The notes: generated from the letters alone by a model not told the origin. DNA of 64,000 nucleotides from Dolomedes plantarius (GCA_907164885.2 OU015499.1:156112821-156176820), one strand, 5' to 3'. Shown: positions 42,306 through 54,300, counted from the stretch's first letter. Numbers and translations are program-made.

Positions 42306-44683
42306 GTGGAGCCAAATGCTCATCCTACTAAAAGGTCGGTCTTATCAATTATCGCCAGACTCTTTGATCCACTTGGATTGCTTGGTCCAGTGATCACTAA
42401 AGCAAAAATTTTCATGCAACAATTGTGGTTGCTCAAAGTTGATTGGAGTGAAAATCTTCCTGAAAAAGCCTTTCACTCCAATCAATTTCTTTAACTCCAA
42501 TCAAAGCTTATGAATGTCAAGAATTTGTGCGGTCTTTAATGAGTTTAAGTGACAATAATATTGAACGGTGCATAGTGATTGAAAGCGCTGAAGTAACTGA
42601 GCTTCATGGCTTCTGTGATGCCTCCGAAAAGGCATATGGTGCTACAATCTACGCCAGATCAGTCACTTCAGATGGAGAGGTGAAAGTGAAGTTTGTCTCG
42701 AGTAAGTCTCGTGTGTCACCGATTAAGCAGGTACCCATACCTCGCTTAGAGTTATGTAGTGCCGTCCTACTCACCAAATTAATGCATAAAGTGAAAAATG
42801 CATTAAAAATGGATATTACATCAGTGTTCTATTGGACTGATTCTACGATAGTGCTATCGTGGATGAAAAAGGAATCCAGAGATTTAAAGACGTTTGTAGC
42901 CAATCGAGTGGTGGTTATCCAAGAGTTTACAGAGATAAATCAGTGGCATCATGTTTCCTCGGAACAAAATCCTGCAGATATCATATCGAGAGGACTTGAT
43001 CCAGAGAAAATTCAACAAAGTGACATGTGGTGGTTAGGGCCATCCTTTCTTAGAGAGCGCGTAATGAAGTTCCCTGGTGATTGCAAGGACATCCATAGTA
43101 GTGAATTATACGAAAGTGAACTAAGGGATAATCAAGGGGATTCACTGTGTCTCTTGGTGCAAGATTTCGAGATACTCCCCATCATTTATAAGTGTTCTTC
43201 ATTACTGAAACTGCAAAGAATAATTGCATGGTGTGTGCTTTTCAAAGAAAATACAAGAAACCCATCGTCGAAAATCACTGGCAGTTTAACTGCACCTGAA
43301 TTATCCGCATCTTTATTTTGTTTAGTGCGAAATGTGCAATCTGTATATTTTTCAAAGGAAATTCAGTTTATTCAAAGAGGACAACGGTTACCTAATTCCA
43401 GTAACTTATTGAATTTGTCTCCGCTTTTAGACGAGAAGAACATACTTCGTGTTAGTGGTAGACTGAGACATTCTAATCTACTTGCAGAACAAAAACATTC
43501 CATGTACAAAAACATTCCTAGTAACAATCCTATTTGTGATTTGATTATTAATCACTATCATGTCTTTTATTTTCATACAGGAACTGATGCTACTTTAGCC
43601 AACATTCGTACCCAATTTTGGATAATTAATGGCAGATCAACAGTCATAAGTGTAATTAAGAAATGTTTAAAATGCCTTAAGGTAAGTGCTAAAGGTAAAA
43701 ATCAAATGATGGCGGATTTGCCTAGTGCCAGAGTTAACATTTCAAAAGTATTCACTAAAGTAGGACTGGATTTCTGTGGTCTCTTTAGTATCAAATTAAT
43801 CCCAGGTAGAATTAAAATAGTGTATAAGTGTTACATTTGTATTTTTGTATGTTTTGTTGTTAGAGCCATACACTTAGAAATTGTAAATAGTTTAAGTACT
43901 GAAGCCTTTATTGGTGCCTTTAAAAGAATTATTTCTCGTAGAGGTAGGCCTAGTGAGATTTTTAGTGATAACGGAACTAACTTTGTAGGAGCCAACAATG
44001 AGTTTCGTAAAGTTTTAAAGGAGCTGTTTAAAAAAGAAAGTACAGAAAAATTTGAGGATTTTCTTGCTTCTCACTCAATACCAGTTGAGAGCATTAAGTG
44101 ACATTTTAATCCCCCTGTCACACCTCACTTTGGAGGTTTGTGGGAGGCTGGGGTTAAATCTTTGAAAGGTCACCTTAAAAGGGTTGTGGGAAATACTATC
44201 CTTACTCATGTAGAATTTTTTACACTTGTTACACAAGTGGAGGCGGTATTAAACTCACGACCTCTTTGCCCTCTCTCTGAGGATCCCAATGATGATTTAG
44301 CTCTTACTCCAGCCCATTTTTTAGTTGGCTCATCGTTAACATCCTTGCCTGAACCAGATTTTAGGGAGATTCCAATGAATAAGCTCAGTAGGTGGGAGTT
44401 AGTGCAAAAAGTGCAAAAATTTTGGAGTAAATGGACCTCAGACTATTTAAATCGTCTTCAAGCTCGACCTAAAAGGTATAAAGGAGAAAAAGAGTTTAAG
44501 GAAAATGAAATACTTTTGGTTAAAGAGGATGATTCAAAATTACTGAGCTGGAATCTTGCCAAAATAGTTAAGGTTCATCCAGGAAAGGATAATATAACCT
44601 GAGTAGTTACATTAAAAACAAGTAAAGGTATCTATAAGCGTTTTGTTCATAAAGTTGTTAAATTACCCTTTGAACCTAATTGA
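42306..44683 (+). pseudogene. BEL/Pao RNase H-integrase region, decayed
   Basis: It begins with the end of the RT domain (RSVLSIIARLFDPLGLLGPV). The RNase H-like region follows (LHGFCDASEKAYGA, LELCSAVLL, FYWTDSTIVLSWM, NPADIISRGL). Next come the integrase zinc-binding His/His/Cys/Cys region (CLKCLK), the integrase core (GLDFCGLF, FSDNGTNFVGAN, GGLWEAGVKSLK) and the C-terminal tail ending LPFEPN. Breaks are a stop and frameshift around 42494-42527, a TGA at 44099-44101 and a TGA near 44600. The last two stand where the frame otherwise continues in phase. Most of the RT, including its YxDD motif, is absent. Confidence 0.85.
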
Positions 44684-44902
44684 AGTATATGATTTTGATT
44701 TATATGTGTTTGTGCATCAATTTAATCGTATTGTTTTATAATTTTAGTGTATTTTTTTAATATTTTATTATTTGAGCACATTTTTATTGTTAATTAATTG
44801 TGTACTATGGTTTCCAGTGTATTGTAACGAGTGTCATCTGGTATTTGTAATTTGTTTCATTTATATGTTGAAAATTTTAAAAAAAATTGTCAAGGCGGGC
44901 GG

Positions 44903-45090
44903 TATGTTGAGTGCAACGCCTGCCGCATTTAAAAAGAGCGCTGCTGTCGCTGTATATGTACTATGTGACGTCTGATGAGCAGACGTGACGAACTCCGAGT
45001 GGAAAACGGAGTGAGCGTAGCTCAGATATGAAACAATAAAACCACGAGAAAACCTATACAGTTCATCATGTTTAATTTTGAGCTGTGACA
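44903..45090 (+). repeat. 3' LTR of the BEL/Pao element
   Basis: After the integrase end and a purine-rich AAGGCGGGCGGTA, a 188-bp block starts TGTTGAGTGCAACG and ends GAGCTGTGACA. It carries AATAAA at about 45036. No matching 5' LTR is present upstream, so the element is 5'-truncated or rearranged. Confidence 0.55.
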
Positions 45091-45109
45091 TTTATTTAAA
45101 GAACATTGA

Positions 45110-45290
45110 GCTATCGATGAGCCAAACACGCCGTATTACGTCATTCCACTGAAGACTTCATGGAAGTCCTTCCTAATGCTTTTCTTTTTAGTCCTAGGCA
45201 ACTACGCTACCAAAATGCATCCCATAAGCGAACACGGGGCGCAGATTTGTGGTAAACCGTGAAAGCGATGACGTCGTCGAAGTATGATTC
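45110..45290. repeat. Dispersed repeat R2, copy 1
   Basis: Similar in the same orientation to 47937-48105: shared words include CTTCATGGAA, CTTTCCTAA/CCTTCCTAA, AGTCCTAG, GCGAACA/ACGAACA and the exact CGTGAAAGCGATGACGTC. No coding. Confidence 0.65.
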
Positions 45291-45965
45291 TGGTATTGGA
45301 CACTTTGCTTTCCGTGTTGAAGAGGAGGCACTCCAGCTCAACTCCTCCGCAAAACAGCGGCGAGAGGAAAATGGCTGCGGCAGGCTTCCATTGGAGGAAG
45401 GATCAATGCTAGCACAAAAGCGAGGGACTTTGACAGTGATAGCTCTATCAGCCAGACGCGCAGGATATCGTCCTATCGAGCAAGATAACAAGGGGTAGTT
45501 TGGGGGGAGCGCAGAAGCGACCCCGCAACAGGAGAGAGAGAGATGTCTCAGTAATAACAGGAAATTAAAAACTGGTTTCCAACCATACGGCTGCAAACAA
45601 AGCGGACAAATTCTCATCAAATGGGAGGAAGTGGTGCAGCCAAGTAACCACCCGAAACGATAAAATTAAAGAAGAGAAAGATTGAATGACCGACCCTCAC
45701 CGAGTAAGGAGGTGAAACTTCGCCCACCGAAAGGGGCATACGATTAAAGTTCCCAATAACGAAGAAGAGGCGAAATCCGAGAGAACCTAGCTCCCCAACA
45801 ACAGCTATCTCCTTCTCCTTCTGTTTTTGGAGGGGCGGGGAAGGTATTATCCGGCAGGTAAAGCAGGAACCTTGGTCGCTTTGCCGCTGATGGGATACCG
45901 GGTCGTACGCCGGTATCAAATGAAGAGGTGGTGGGGATCACGAGTGCGCTCAAGCTCTACGGGCA
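45291..45965. other. Moderately GC-rich non-coding DNA
   Basis: No supported gene. Overlapping small ORFs on both strands lack recognisable motifs. Confidence 0.4.
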
Positions 45966-45972
45966 ATTTTAA

Positions 45973-47150
45973 AACCCTTTACTGCACACTGTATCAAATT
46001 TGATACATAAGTTATTATTCCCCTTTATATTCAAAAGCAATATTTTTTATCCACTTGTGCACCTTGTATTAATTTTGAAACATCATAGCAAAGCTTTTAA
46101 TCACTGTTAGTTACATTTTCGTAAGATAGATGGCAGCAGGAATACATCTGGGATCTCAGTAAAAGATAGCCTTTCAATTCATACCAGACCTGCCTTAGTA
46201 TTTGCTATATTTTCAGTATTTTAAAGTCGGTTTACATCTTTGAAAGTTTTATAAATATATTTTAGAGGCACGAAGCTTTTATAATTATTAATAAAATACT
46301 TCTTTAATCTTTTATAAAAAATTCAATTATGATTTCAATTTTATGTATCAAAAATGATACATGGTGTGTTTACGCTTTTTTTAGGAAATGGCGGGAAGAA
46401 AGTTTTTAACACAGAAAGAAATTGAGGAACTTATGAACAGATCATGGAGTGATCATAGTGAAGATGGATCTGATTCAGAAAGCGATGGCAGCACAGGTGA
46501 TCCTTAATTATAAGCCAAACAAAGTTTGTGATGAAATTTTTGATGGTAGTAGTGATTCAGAAGATGAGGTATCATTACTTGATAATAGCGTTGTTCTTGA
46601 TCTGCCTAATGGTGGGAACATGCCCAAAACTAATAGAAATAATACAGGGAGATCAAAGCCTGCAATCAACTAGAAGAAAACTAATTTACTTCTAAATGAT
46701 GATCATATTTTATTCCGAGGTGACGAGAATATCTGTCATGAAATTATGAATTTGAATACACCTCTAAATTTTTTTAGTTATCTCTTTGCAGAAGATTTGA
46801 TTGAGCGTATAGTTCGAGAAACAAATTTATTCAGTGTGCAAAAAACCCCAGAAAAGTGTGTCGATGTAAAGAATTTAGAAATGAAACAATACATTGGTAT
46901 TTGTATAATGATGTCTATTGTACATGTACCAAACACTAGGGCATATTGGTCACCTGCTATAAGCAATGATGTAATAAAATTATAAATGTCTTTAAAACGC
47001 TTTGAAAAGATAAGAGAATTTCTACATTTTAATGACAACAGTAAACAACCACCATATGATGACCCAAAGCATGATCGTTTATATAAACTTCGGCCAGTTG
47101 TAAATGCTTGAAAGATTTTATACCGTCCCTATGGAATCGCGTCTTTCTGT
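45973..47150 (+). mobile_element. Truncated piggyBac-like element
   Basis: A TTAA at 45969-45972 is followed by AACCCTTTACTGCACACTG and a 16-bp palindrome GTATCAAATTTGATAC (45991-46006), typical of piggyBac ends. The transposase N-terminal half follows. Homology stops at about 47150, where the R1 repeat begins; no right end is found. Confidence 0.65.
46388..47150 (+). pseudogene. piggyBac transposase N-terminal half, broken
   Basis: It starts MAGRKFLTQKEIEELMNRSW with the acidic, serine-rich N-terminus usual in the family. It continues after a frameshift (46500s) through DSEDEVSLLDNS. The PGBD domain starts near LNFFSYLFAEDLIERIV, then EMKQYIGICIMMSIVHVPN, AYWSP, LKRFEKIREFLHFNDN and YKLRPVVNA. 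In-frame stops occur at about 46671 and 46983, plus a further shift near 47110. It ends at MESRLSV, just before the first catalytic Asp, so no catalytic residue remains. Confidence 0.82.
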
Positions 47151-47154
47151 TTAA

Positions 47155-47535
47155 ACTTATTTTTTGTTTGTTATTGTTTTAATTCACACGGAATTTATAT
47201 TGTGTCATTAATTTATTTTTGTTGGTGATTAAATAATAAAATTAATCCGATTAAAAATTATGCTAGGTAACATCTAAATCAAAATAATTAATTTATATAT
47301 TAAAATTTTCAATTTTAATAACAATAATTAATTTATACATCAAAATTTTTAATTTTAATAAAATTGAGGGAGAGAGAGAGAGAGTTGGTTATTAAAAGAG
47401 GGCTGCGCTTTTGGCGTGACAAAAATACACTAATATAATCAATAGAAATCTGCATATTAAATCACGTTTAGAGTTCAAAAATAACGTAAGGAACTTCGTT
47501 CCTGACGGGGTCCCCCGACCGCACAATTTTTTTAT
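47155..47535 (+). repeat. Dispersed repeat R1, copy 3
   Basis: Matches 25190-25610 as described for that copy. It begins exactly where the piggyBac transposase is cut off, so it probably inserted into it or marks a rearrangement. Confidence 0.75.
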
Positions 47536-47558
47536 TATTGACAGGCGACTTTTCCATG

Positions 47559-47771
47559 TCAATATAGATAACTAAGGGAATCCTGTGCAGCCTTAGATTT
47601 TCGAACCAGGCCATCTATTTGTAGGCACCAGGTTAGTTTCGAGTCTAGGATGACACCTAGGTACTTGTAAGAGTCAGCCCAGGGAATCCGCTCTTGATTA
47701 AGAAGGAAGTTATTATCTGGTGGGATAGAACTACCCGTGATATATACGGCAGCACATTTGTCAGTGTTCAC
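47559..47771 (-). pseudogene. Jockey/CR1-type reverse transcriptase fragment
   Basis: The 70-aa reading has NTDKCAAVYITG and IPWADSYKYLGVILDSKLTW. This is the conserved block just after the RT catalytic domain of jockey/CR1-type non-LTR retrotransposons (KYLGVxLDxxLxW). No YADD box or endonuclease is present nearby. It is a short 5'- and 3'-truncated relic. Confidence 0.75.
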
Positions 47772-47936
47772 TTTAATTCTTCATGCAAAAAGCCATTTAC
47801 GATACGTATTTAATTAATTTTGGATTTTCTGTAACACGATGTGATGGTGCCTGTGAGTTTCCGAGATTTTTATAGTCCCGATAAAAACGAGACGCCACAG
47901 TCTTCGCCAAAATTCGCGAAGCTACCGATCATACCA

Positions 47937-48105
47937 TATGACGTCATACCGACAGATGACGTCCTAGAACTTCATGGAACTCTTTCCTAAAGCTTCTTAA
48001 GTCCTAGAGAACTATGCCAAATACATCACCTAAACGAACATGGCGGTGCAGGTATCAAGTGACTCGTGAAAGCGATGACGTCATGGAAACCTCCGTACGA
48101 GTTTA
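47937..48105. repeat. Dispersed repeat R2, copy 2
   Basis: Partner of 45110-45290. CGTGAAAGCGATGACGTC is identical in both. It lies in a TGACGTCA-rich stretch. Confidence 0.65.
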
Positions 48106-49365
48106 TCGTTTTTCGCACGTAACTTGTATACTGTAACAGTTAACAGTGATTAATCACAGGTAACTGATCTTTCATTATTTGTTGATTTAATGGCAACGGT
48201 ATCTCTTAAGCGCATTGTTTATGTTGTTTATTGCATTCAAATCTCCATAATCATAGTAATTAAATGTTAAAAGTGGTTCCCTTGACGACAAACTTTCGCG
48301 GCTTTTCGGATGGGTCACAGACTAAAATATCACTTCAGATGATACTGGATAAATAAACAGCTCTTCAAGTAATTTTAATTTACAGGTATCTTTTTTGTAT
48401 TGTATGACAGAACAGTTTTGTTAAGATGTTGAAAATGATGTAGGGTGAAGTGGGGTTAAGTGAGGACGCAAAATCATGTAGTTCTACTTTAAATCTAAAT
48501 GCTTTTTTAACAAGTTGTTGTATTTTTATGAAAATTTGCATACATACGTTTGGTTATTTTCTACATATATAGTAGTATTTTTTTAAATATCTATTCACAA
48601 CTTTTTTTGTCTTAAATATTTAAAGTTTTTGTGTTTTGCGTTCTCACCTTTCTTCCCCACTTGGGGCAAGGGAAAATGCTGGTCCTCATAAATCATAGTT
48701 GCTTATAGCAAAATAAGTAGGGCAAGGGAAAGAATAGATATTTCATGCTGAACAAAAGACTATTTATTTATTTTTTTTACATTCTTTCATTGGGGAGGTA
48801 TTTGTTGTTCAAGTTCGCAGTGTCAGAAACACCCGAATATTAACAAAATAAGTATATTTGTATTATTTGTTTAAGAGTAACAAATGTGTGTTAAAATTTC
48901 AAAAAAAAAAAAATTTCTTTCCTTTCCCTAGGCCCTACTGAATATTGTAGGACCTAAAATACATAGATATAATTAGTTAACCATGCTTTGCAGGCCTTGG
49001 CTCTTTTAGGAACACTAATATGTCATCGTATGGTACAAAAGGCAACGCAGAAATAGTGACAACAGAATTAGAAAATCGATATATTCATACACAGATTGTA
49101 ATGTCCACTCCACTCACATTCACTAGCAGTTAGTCTAAAGAAGTTAATTTATTATAATTTACTTCTTCAAATCTAAAACGAAAAAAAAACTAGTTTCAGT
49201 TGCATAATTTACTATTTTTGAATGTTAAAGAATTAGAAACAATAATCACCTGTTAAAGAAGCATTGCAAATTGTGGTTGGTTATGAACTTTCTCAGGCTA
49301 GAAAACATGTGGGGAAGAAAAAACTATATGGCTGTTATAACATAAAGGTAGGCTTTTTAGTATAT

Positions 49366-49399
49366 GGGGCAAGTGAGAACTGCTGTTCTTACTTGCCCC
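49366..49399. repeat. Hairpin, 15-bp arms
   Basis: GGGGCAAGTGAGAAC, TGCT loop, then the complement with one mismatch. Confidence 0.8.
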
Positions 49400-49825
49400 A
49401 ACCTTCATGTTCTCACTTGCCCTGACACAAAATTTTTATGTTGCAAGTGAAAACCCTGCAGTACTGAAATAATATTGTAAAAAATGGTTTTAATATATTC
49501 TATCTGTATTCGTTTCTTAAAGAATAAGTGGGTAGTTTTTAATTAACTCTGTGTTATAGTTAATTAGTTTTTTTTTTTTTTTTTTTTTTTTTTGCTACTG
49601 CTTGAGCTTGAGTACCTTAGATAAAATGTAAGAGTTTGGTAGGTATAAAAATTTTCAATTTTTTTGTGTACATAAAAACTAAACATAACAGTAAAAGGAG
49701 AATTTTCATACAAAGTACATTTAAATTTTTTTTTAATTTAAAGTAGCAATACTTTTTAACTAGTTGACTGGGCCTTACTTTAGTGCTATATTTTTGTCAT
49801 GTAGATAGTATGTATATTTCTTTTT

Positions 49826-49863
49826 GTTTGCTGACATTTATTTAAAAATAAATGTCAGCAAAC
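49826..49863. repeat. 38-bp perfect palindrome
   Basis: 18-bp perfect arms (GTTTGCTGACATTTATTT) around AA. No visible function; it could form a cruciform or a hairpin RNA. Confidence 0.92.
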
Positions 49864-50237
49864 CCTACATTACATTGCGTTTTTTTTTTTACTCAGCACT
49901 ATATACCTCCATTTAATTTTTATTCTGGAGGTTTATATCAAAACAATATATTCCAAATTCAAGACTTTTATTTTTGAAAAAAATCTTAAAAATTAGAAAA
50001 TAAACATGTAAATACTTCAAAGAAAAGATATATAAAAATACAAAAATAGTGAAAAATTAAATGAACTATTTAAAATTAAAAGTTTGTAGCAAGATAATTT
50101 CAGCATGTATAGGAGAATGAAAAGAACAATGACAATACTATTACTAGTGATTTTTTAGAACAAAAATTCAAATTTAAAATATTTACAAAGTATAAAAATC
50201 AATTTATAAAACTAAGAAAAAAATTTTAATTTTTTAG

Positions 50238-50381
50238 GAAAGGTTACAAAATTCACTAAAAACATGAATTGTGTTTCGTCATTTGAAAAATTAGATTTTA
50301 AAAACCCTGACAAAGGCAAACTGATGTACTATGCACTCAGACCTCAAGTAACACCTATAAACCAAATTTGAGTAACCAACG
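50238..50381 (+). pseudogene. Possible pseudo-exon
   Basis: A T-rich tract and TTTTTTAG precede 144 bp whose phase-2 reading is KVTKFTKNMNCVSSFEKLDF, then KNPDKGKLMYYALRPQVTPI, NQI, stop, VTN. The good donor GTAAGTT follows. The only stop is a TGA at 50369-50371. Composition and borders look like a real exon of an unidentified host gene with one nonsense mutation. I see no other exon that must belong to it. Confidence 0.35.
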
Positions 50382-52185
50382 GTAAGTTCTCATCCTCCTA
50401 ATGGTATTCCTTGAAAAGGTGGAAAATTAAAATTTTATAAAAGGAATTCAAAATTTTGTCATTGACTGAAAGTATAATTCATTATCTGAAGTTAATATCG
50501 AATTTCATTGGCTGAAAACATCTAAGTGATCATCCTTAAAGTTCAATTAGTTGAAACTGAAAAAAGAAAGTGAGATTTGCAAGACATAATCTCTGACCTT
50601 TCGTAATGTAAGAGCAGAGCTTAGCTGCATCAGGTTTGCAGCCTATTCAACCATAAAACTAAATAATAAAAATATTTATTATAAAGATTATAATGCAAGA
50701 GCAACAGAACATAAGCAAAGTATATACTTATATAATCACCAAATTTAATGCCATAAAAAATCGAGAACTTTTTGAATCAGTCATTTTTTTAGTGATTTTT
50801 AATTTAATTTCACCCTTAAAATATTATAAAATTGTTAAAATATGTAAGGCATATCGAATTTAAGAAACTATCAATTATGTGCATTAAATTTTTTAAAATT
50901 AGAATAAAATCCATGTATGCTGTTAATTTCATGCAAAACTTATAGACAAAACTAATTAAATAATTAAAATTTTCATGTAAATGATGAACTGGCACTAAAC
51001 TTGGTTAGTTTTTACAGCTTGGTACGATAGGCAGCATTCAGCAGTTTAGCCATTGCTTTCTTATATTCTTCTATCAGAGAACTTTTTATTTATAATTACA
51101 TTTGAAATAATTTTTTTAAGTTATTATTTCTGTATTAATTCAGTGTTAAAATTTTTCGTGACAACATTTAGTAAATAACTTTCATTCTTATCTTTCAGTA
51201 CAAAATACTGGCAATAGCATTAAGTGCAGTACTCCTAAATATTCATCATTTTAGGTACATCATTGATCATAATATGCTTGTTTTAAGTATAAAGATTATA
51301 CTAAAAACAAGAATATTATGATCAACTTCAAACAAGCATATTATGAACAAGTAAATGTATTTCAAAGAAGATGGTTAAAGTAATACTTGATATTTAAAAC
51401 TGAAATTCTTTTTTAAAAAAAATTAAATTATTTAACACATCAAAACTCTACACAATTATTAGTATATTCTGTATAAAAATGTTCATTTTTCTCTGCACCA
51501 TGTATTCTAAAGATTTCTTTGTTAGAAACATTTCAAGATTTACAAAATCTGCATTAACTGATATTTCTGATTGCTTTGATATTATTTTAAATATTTTAGT
51601 GTAAAATTTGTACATATGTCAGTTTAACTAGATTTAAATTATCTGCTTTATTATCTGCTTATTCTTTGTTTTGGATATTTTGTACATATTGGCAAAATTC
51701 ATAACTACATTCTTCCCGTTCATCTCTGGGATATTTTTTTAATATATACAGTTTTAGTTCTTAAGATCACTGTTAGTCAAATTGATGTTTCTTGTGTTAT
51801 TATTTGTGTCCTAACCCCCCCCCCCACCTTCCCTCTCCTTGGGGTGAAAAATATTCATTGAATAGAAAGTAACTGGAGTTAAAGTGTCAACAGTACAGTT
51901 TTGAAAATTCTGGTGCTCCTTAATTTTCCTTAGTGCTCCAAAAATTTGTTGCATAATTATGCTGTGATGGAATATGTATGAAATGAATTATATTTCTTGA
52001 TGAGCAAAAGTTAAAACATGCATTTGAGGATTATATTAAACCATTTATGCAAAAGATAACTGTGCCCAAAACATGAATATTTAAGGTGGTAAGTTTTCAT
52101 TTTACATGAGGGAAATATGCATGAACATTCTGTACAAATACTTTTATGAAAACTGTTTGAAAAGATTTTCTGAATAGAAGTCAAT
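50382..52185. other. AT-rich non-coding DNA
   Basis: No gene is supported. It contains a 59-bp imperfect palindrome at 51265-51323 and a C run near 51816. Confidence 0.5.
51265..51323. repeat. Imperfect palindrome, 26-bp arms
   Basis: The arms begin GATCATAATAT and CTTGTTTT, with a 7-nt spacer and about three mismatches. A further AACAAGCATATTATG lies just downstream. Confidence 0.8.
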
Positions 52186-52840
52186 CATCATCATCATCAT
52201 ATAAGGCACGACAGCTCAGGGTGGGCCAGGGTCTTCTGTTGAAAATTCCTCTAGGGCAACCTATTTCTAGTCCTGGTCTGTCAGTTCCTCACTCTAATCA
52301 TTCTGAAATCTGATTCAATTGTCGAGCCATCTTAGTTTTGGCCTTCCTCTTATCCGACAAATAAAGGCCTTGCAAAAAATCTTTACTGGAATTTTTTCTT
52401 CTTTTCTAGCAATATAAGAGGCCTAGTTCATTCTTTTAATTTTAAAACTTTTAATATTAATAGGTTCTTTAAAAAATCTATAGATCTCTGAATTAAAACG
52501 TCTACACCATTGGCCATTTTTTGTGATACCACCAAGGATGATCCTAAGAACCCTTCTCTCGAAGATTGCAATTCTGTATTCTGTTTTATTCTGTGAGAGA
52601 CCAAGTTTCCGAACCATACATTTGAACAGGCCTATTGATAGTTTTATAGATAAGAAGCTTTGTTTTTCTGGAGAGAAACTGAGACTTCAATAAAGAGCGA
52701 AGTCCAAAGAAGGTTTTTTTTGCCACTGAGATTCGATTTTGAACTTCAGAAATGATATAATTTTTTGCATTAACAAACTGAACTAAGGTAATTAAAACCA
52801 GGAACAATTTCAAATTCATGAGGGCCAATTTTCAAATGAA
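52186..52840 (-). pseudogene. Non-LTR retrotransposon 3' end (RTE-like)
   Basis: On the minus strand two overlapping frames read NAKNYIISEVQNRISVAKKT, FFGLRSLLKSQFLSRKTKL, LIYKTINRPVQMYGSETWSL and then IFERRVLRIILGGITKNGQW. This is the well-known C-terminal part of arthropod endonuclease-RT retrotransposons (LLYGSETW motif). A frameshift lies near 52600. The element ends in an (ATG)n tail (52186-52200), as many RTE-type elements do. Class naming is tentative; a jockey-like element is possible. Confidence 0.7.
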
Positions 52841-53529
52841 TGGTTGTATCACCAGATGTGTTTTCTGTACATGTATATATTTGGTTTTAGAATCATTTAC
52901 TATCAATCCCATATGATTTGCAGCCACCTCTAACGAGGACATTGCGTCTCTCTTGTTGGTACTCTCCTAGCTATATCGAAAAGTTAATGATTTGCTATTT
53001 TATTTTCTTTCATTTGCAGTCATATACATAGCTTTGCATTTCATGTTTACCTTTCTTACTCACTCTGTTTTATTGACAGTTAGTTTACGTATAACTTTGT
53101 TTTAAACTTGATTTATAGAAACCTGATAAATGAAAAATTTGAAGATTTTATGTGAATTCTACATTTTAATATTTTAAAATTTGGAAATTTCTACATTAAC
53201 TTAATATATTAAAGTAACAAGTATAAAAGTTCAACATCTATAACAGTTAATTACTCTGCACTGGAAAATTTGACATCGAGTTCTTGTCATTCGGGCCTTT
53301 AATCAAGGCAGCCTTAGTCCTTGTGGGGCAGAATTGCAGAAATTTTGGTGGGGTTCTTCAAAATTCTGATATTCATTAAATGATAAACATTTAATGTGAA
53401 GCATAAAAGACAAAAAATTAGGAAGTTGGTTGTATGTCCTTTTTTATGTACATTTCTAAGAAAACAAAAACAAAAAAGTAGCTAGGCTATGGATATTTTA
53501 TTTACAGAACAACATTATTTACAATCGAA
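52841..53529. other. AT-rich non-coding DNA
   Basis: No supported gene between the non-LTR fragment and the hAT fragment. Confidence 0.5.
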
Positions 53530-54300
53530 TTTTGCTAGATTTTTTTATGAACAAGATCATTTATAAATTCCTTAAATTTTAATTTCCTTGTTTCTACATG
53601 CTCTGTTGAGACTATTGCAAGACAGTTGAATGTTTTCTGTGGCATTGTTGATCTCAGGTATGTTTTAATTAATTTCAATCTTGAAAACTTTCTTTTTCCC
53701 AATGGTATAGTTACATGAATTGTTAACAATATCCTTTAAAATTGAGTAGCCAGTAGCTGTCATTTATAGCAATTTTAGAATTTTTAATAGGGTTTCCGAA
53801 ACAGTAGGTTTTAATACTTCTATTTCTTTGACCAGCGTATAGCTGTCTATGTCTCACTCATTTGTAGACTTATCTGGTCATTATTCTGGATCACTTTTAC
53901 ATCAAGAAATTTCTAGTACTGATACATGTTCCTACTGTTCATTCTGGGGAATCGTCTCAAATTAACTTGCCTAGCTTTATACAGTATTTCTAAAAAACAT
54001 TGCAACTCAAACATTTCTTTCCAGTTGCTTATTGGTTCATCTCCATACTTGGAATTAAATATCCTTTTGCATTTTAATAAATGTATGTACCAAAAATCTG
54101 GAGGGACTTGTAAATCAGTCATGAAATCTGTGGCTCCAACTAAAACTTGTTTGAAATCAGAGTGGCTATATTTTTTCAGGCATTCTAGAAGGTTTCTAAA
54201 TGAGCGCAGTACTTCATTTCAGACACTTTATATTTTTCTTCATGTGGGGCTCTGTACTAGCACAGGGCCCAGTTGCTTCCAAGAAATCCAATCATTTTAA
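53530..54300 (-). pseudogene. hAT (ZMYM1-like) transposase C-terminal remnant
   Basis: The minus-strand reading has a hAT dimerisation-domain block: KLKLIKTYLRSTMPQKTFN, CLAIVSTEH, then FKEFINDLVHKK. Further upstream in element sense (53913-54122) is a second open piece (FWYIHLLKCKRIF ... FELQCFLEILYKARQ), which could be the preceding part. Several stops and shifts separate them. It ends just left of duplication copy B. The upstream piece is assigned only by position. Confidence 0.5.

Larger units (their letters stand above)
48106..50237. other. AT-rich non-coding DNA with a possible decayed transposon
   Basis: No intact gene. From 48440 to 49440 the words GGGGCAAGTGAGAAC and AGTGGGGTTAAGTGAGGAC recur in both orientations, suggesting termini of a decayed DNA element. 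A 32-codon open stretch at 49252-49347 (VKEALQIVVGYELSQARKHV) is followed by GTAGGC and might be a psq-type helix-turn-helix piece, weakly. A poly-T tract lies at about 49567-49593. Confidence 0.4.
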
